Origin: JAWLBW01 sp041687475
Lineage (GTDB): Bacteria > J088 > JAWLBW01
Direction: 5' to 3'
DNA length: 24,174 nt
NCBI GenBank assembly: GCA_041687475.1
Contig: JAWLBW010000027.1
Span: forward strand, 1 to 24,174
In this document: piece after piece, positions 23,138 through 24,174 of the stretch
How the letters are laid out: every line of letters begins with the position of its first letter
Numbering within the stretch: position 1 is the first letter of the stretch
The notes under the pieces: generated by a model
Seen by the model: the letters and a program-made list of their open reading frames with translations, nothing else
What the model was told of the DNA's origin: nothing
Databases searched by the model: none
Program-made: the position numbers and the translations under genes

Positions 23138-23887
23138 TCAGCCTTGCCCCAGGTTCTGCTCCTGCGCCTCGACCCACGCCTTGCCCACGGCAAAGGCCCG
23201 ATGGTGCGAGTGGGCGACGAAATCGAGGGGATACCGGTAGGCCGCGCCCGCAGGACAGGCCAACCGGGCCGCGCAGGCGTCGGCGCAGACACCCTCGTGC
23301 GCCAGCCGGAAGCGAAAAGATGCCGGGTAGTCGAGCCGTTCGCTGCCCGGGTCACCCTTGACGGCGCCGGCCGGGCACGCCGTCACGCACGGACCGTCGC
23401 AGGCGTCGCACGGCGTCGACGTCAGCGGTTCGGCAAGGGGAAGCACGCCCTCGACATCGCGCACGAAAAAAATCATGCGGAAGGCGAACCACAGCCCGTA
23501 CTCGGGATGAATGAGAATGACAAGGCGACTCGGCTTTCCCATGCCCAGGCGCTGGGCGACCCCGAGAAAGTCGACCGGATCATCGTCGAAGGGAAAGCCG
23601 ACACCGGTGCAGGCCGCCCCCAATAACCCTCGCAGTCGTTCGGCGTTGCGTCGGGTGAACGTATCGAGGGGATGCTCGTGAGCGGCGAGGGCCGGATCGG
23701 CGGCGCGCATGCGCTTCATCTGCTCCCAATACTCACCGCCGGCCTGGGAAGCGACAATCGCGTGGGTGGCCGTCTCGTACGGCGGAAGGCCGCACTCGGC
23801 GAGCGAACCGGCGCGCACGTGAGCCAGTCCGAGCCGATCGCACTCGGCCGAAAAGCGGAACCAGTCGTCGGCATTCAAAGTTTGCAC
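23138..23887 (-). CDS. Ferredoxin-like 4Fe-4S protein distantly like QueG
   Basis: The product is 249 residues with the start chosen here. The C-terminal half has one complete 4Fe-4S motif, C160-x2-C163-x3-C167-x3-C171-P, and a second cysteine set (C201, C205, C211 in ACPAG) that lacks an obvious fourth ligand. Blocks HPLDTFTRR, HPEYGLWFAF and CPAGAAYRYP recall an uncharacterised proteobacterial family related to epoxyqueuosine reductase (QueG) and the MMACHC fold; this is from memory. The role is probably redox, with substrate unknown. The frame extends to 24136, but the first 83 codons lie in hairpin-rich non-coding sequence. GTG at 23887 is preferred because a TATACT hexamer ends seven bases upstream. 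A TTG at 23878 is an alternative. Confidence 0.75.
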   Translation of the reverse strand: MQTLNADDWFRFSAECDRLGLAHVRAGSLAECGLPPYETATHAIVASQAGGEYWEQMKRMRAADPALAAHEHPLDTFTRRNAERLRGLLGAACTGVGFPFDDDPVDFLGVAQRLGMGKPSRLVILIHPEYGLWFAFRMIFFVRDVEGVLPLAEPLTSTPCDACDGPCVTACPAGAVKGDPGSERLDYPASFRFRLAHEGVCADACAARLACPAGAAYRYPLDFVAHSHHRAFAVGKAWVEAQEQNLGQG

Positions 23888-23894
23888 GGGTAAC

Positions 23895-23900
23895 AGTATA
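23895..23900 (-). promoter_or_regulatory. Putative -10 hexamer of the ferredoxin-like gene
   Basis: TATACT on the minus strand, preceded by GGC, ends seven bases before the GTG start at 23887. The arrangement matches the other leaderless candidates. No -35 hexamer is visible at 16-18 bases. Confidence 0.4.
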
Positions 23901-23931
23901 GCCGAATTCACTGTTGGCAGGGGGGGACGTA

Positions 23932-24061
23932 GGTTGTCGGTTGTCGGTAGCGTGCTGCGCGGACGCGAAGCAGGAGCAGCCGGAGGGCTGCGATCCACCC
24001 GTGCGGCAAGTGGGGCTCGGCAAGCCCGGTCCGAAGGGCAGGTCGCTGTGCATTCGTGCAC
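23932..24061. repeat. Non-coding stretch with tandem heptamer and three hairpins
   Basis: A GGTTGTC heptamer occurs twice in tandem (23932-23945). Three clean hairpins follow: GCAGCC-GGAG-GGCTGC (23976-23991, with flanking GGA/TCC), GGGCT-CGGCA-AGCCC (24013-24027) and GTGCA-TTCG-TGCAC (24048-24061). The composition resembles REP/BIME-type intergenic repeats. Up to the window end (24174) I see no supported gene, only more short palindromic sequence. Confidence 0.5.
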
Positions 24062-24174
24062 CGCCGTCCGCCTTCCGCCATGCAGGAGCTTGTCCCGCGT
24101 GAAGCGAGAAATTCCGCAAACTCCCCCTCTCCCCATCGCATGCTCTCGCCATCGACTTCCGATCGTGCAGAACG

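Noticed and set aside
23888..24136. N-terminal extension of the ferredoxin-like protein by 83 codons
   Set aside because: The segment encodes Arg/Pro/Cys-rich sequence without family likeness, lies in the hairpin-rich repeat and includes the -10 hexamer.

Overview
The window is a GC-rich (low sixties percent by eye), gene-dense bacterial chromosome segment. It holds 22 protein genes, of which 19 are on the minus strand. I see no rRNA, tRNA, CRISPR array, transposase, integrase or phage gene. Signal peptides, lipoproteins, a DUF4105 protein with a barrel-like C-terminus and a chemotaxis operon point to a motile diderm. The mix (FHA plus Ser/Thr kinase, CheC, Firmicute-style phosphatidylserine decarboxylase, LarB/LarC, M42 peptidase) does not settle the phylum. 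A deltaproteobacterial-type lineage (Myxococcota or Bdellovibrionota) or a GC-rich spirochaete would both fit; this is inference.

Layout. 1-3730: a plus-strand SAM methyltransferase faces a small exported protein gene, followed by a divergent metallophosphoesterase and radA. 3869-8448: an envelope-type cluster made of two tandem paralogues (signal peptide, Ser/Thr-rich stretch, one hydrophobic helix, DUF3015-like C-terminus) and a 939-residue DUF4105/Lnb-like protein whose start overlaps the second paralogue. 8513-9904: a C_GCAxxG-type cysteine protein divergent from phosphatidylserine decarboxylase. 9941-16631: one tightly packed operon, MCP-cheW-cheY-cheA-cheC-larB-larC, joining chemotaxis signalling to two enzymes of nickel-pincer nucleotide synthesis. 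16756-19833: a lipoprotein, an SDR oxidoreductase, an RluA-type pseudouridine synthase and a divergent Nudix hydrolase. 19858-22974: an FHA protein, a membrane Ser/Thr kinase and an M42-type peptidase in one transcription direction. 23138-23887: a ferredoxin-like 4Fe-4S protein, followed to the window end by a hairpin-rich non-coding stretch.

How the genes work together. The chemotaxis genes form a receptor-CheW-CheA-CheY-CheC circuit without CheR, CheB or CheD in view; larB and larC are in the same translationally coupled series. The FHA protein and kinase overlap by ATGA and are probably kinase and phosphothreonine reader. The two DUF3015-like proteins and the DUF4105 protein are probably co-expressed envelope proteins.

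Reading gene starts against promoter-like sequences gives a recurring -10 pattern (G or C, then TA-N-N-A/C-T). In five genes (radA, both DUF3015-like paralogues, the FHA gene and the ferredoxin-like gene) the hexamer ends 7-8 bases before the start codon with no Shine-Dalgarno sequence, which predicts leaderless mRNAs. The two paralogues share an almost identical promoter (TCGACA, 17 bases, TA-N-N-AT) embedded in a GGCTA...TAGCC palindrome one base from the start codon.
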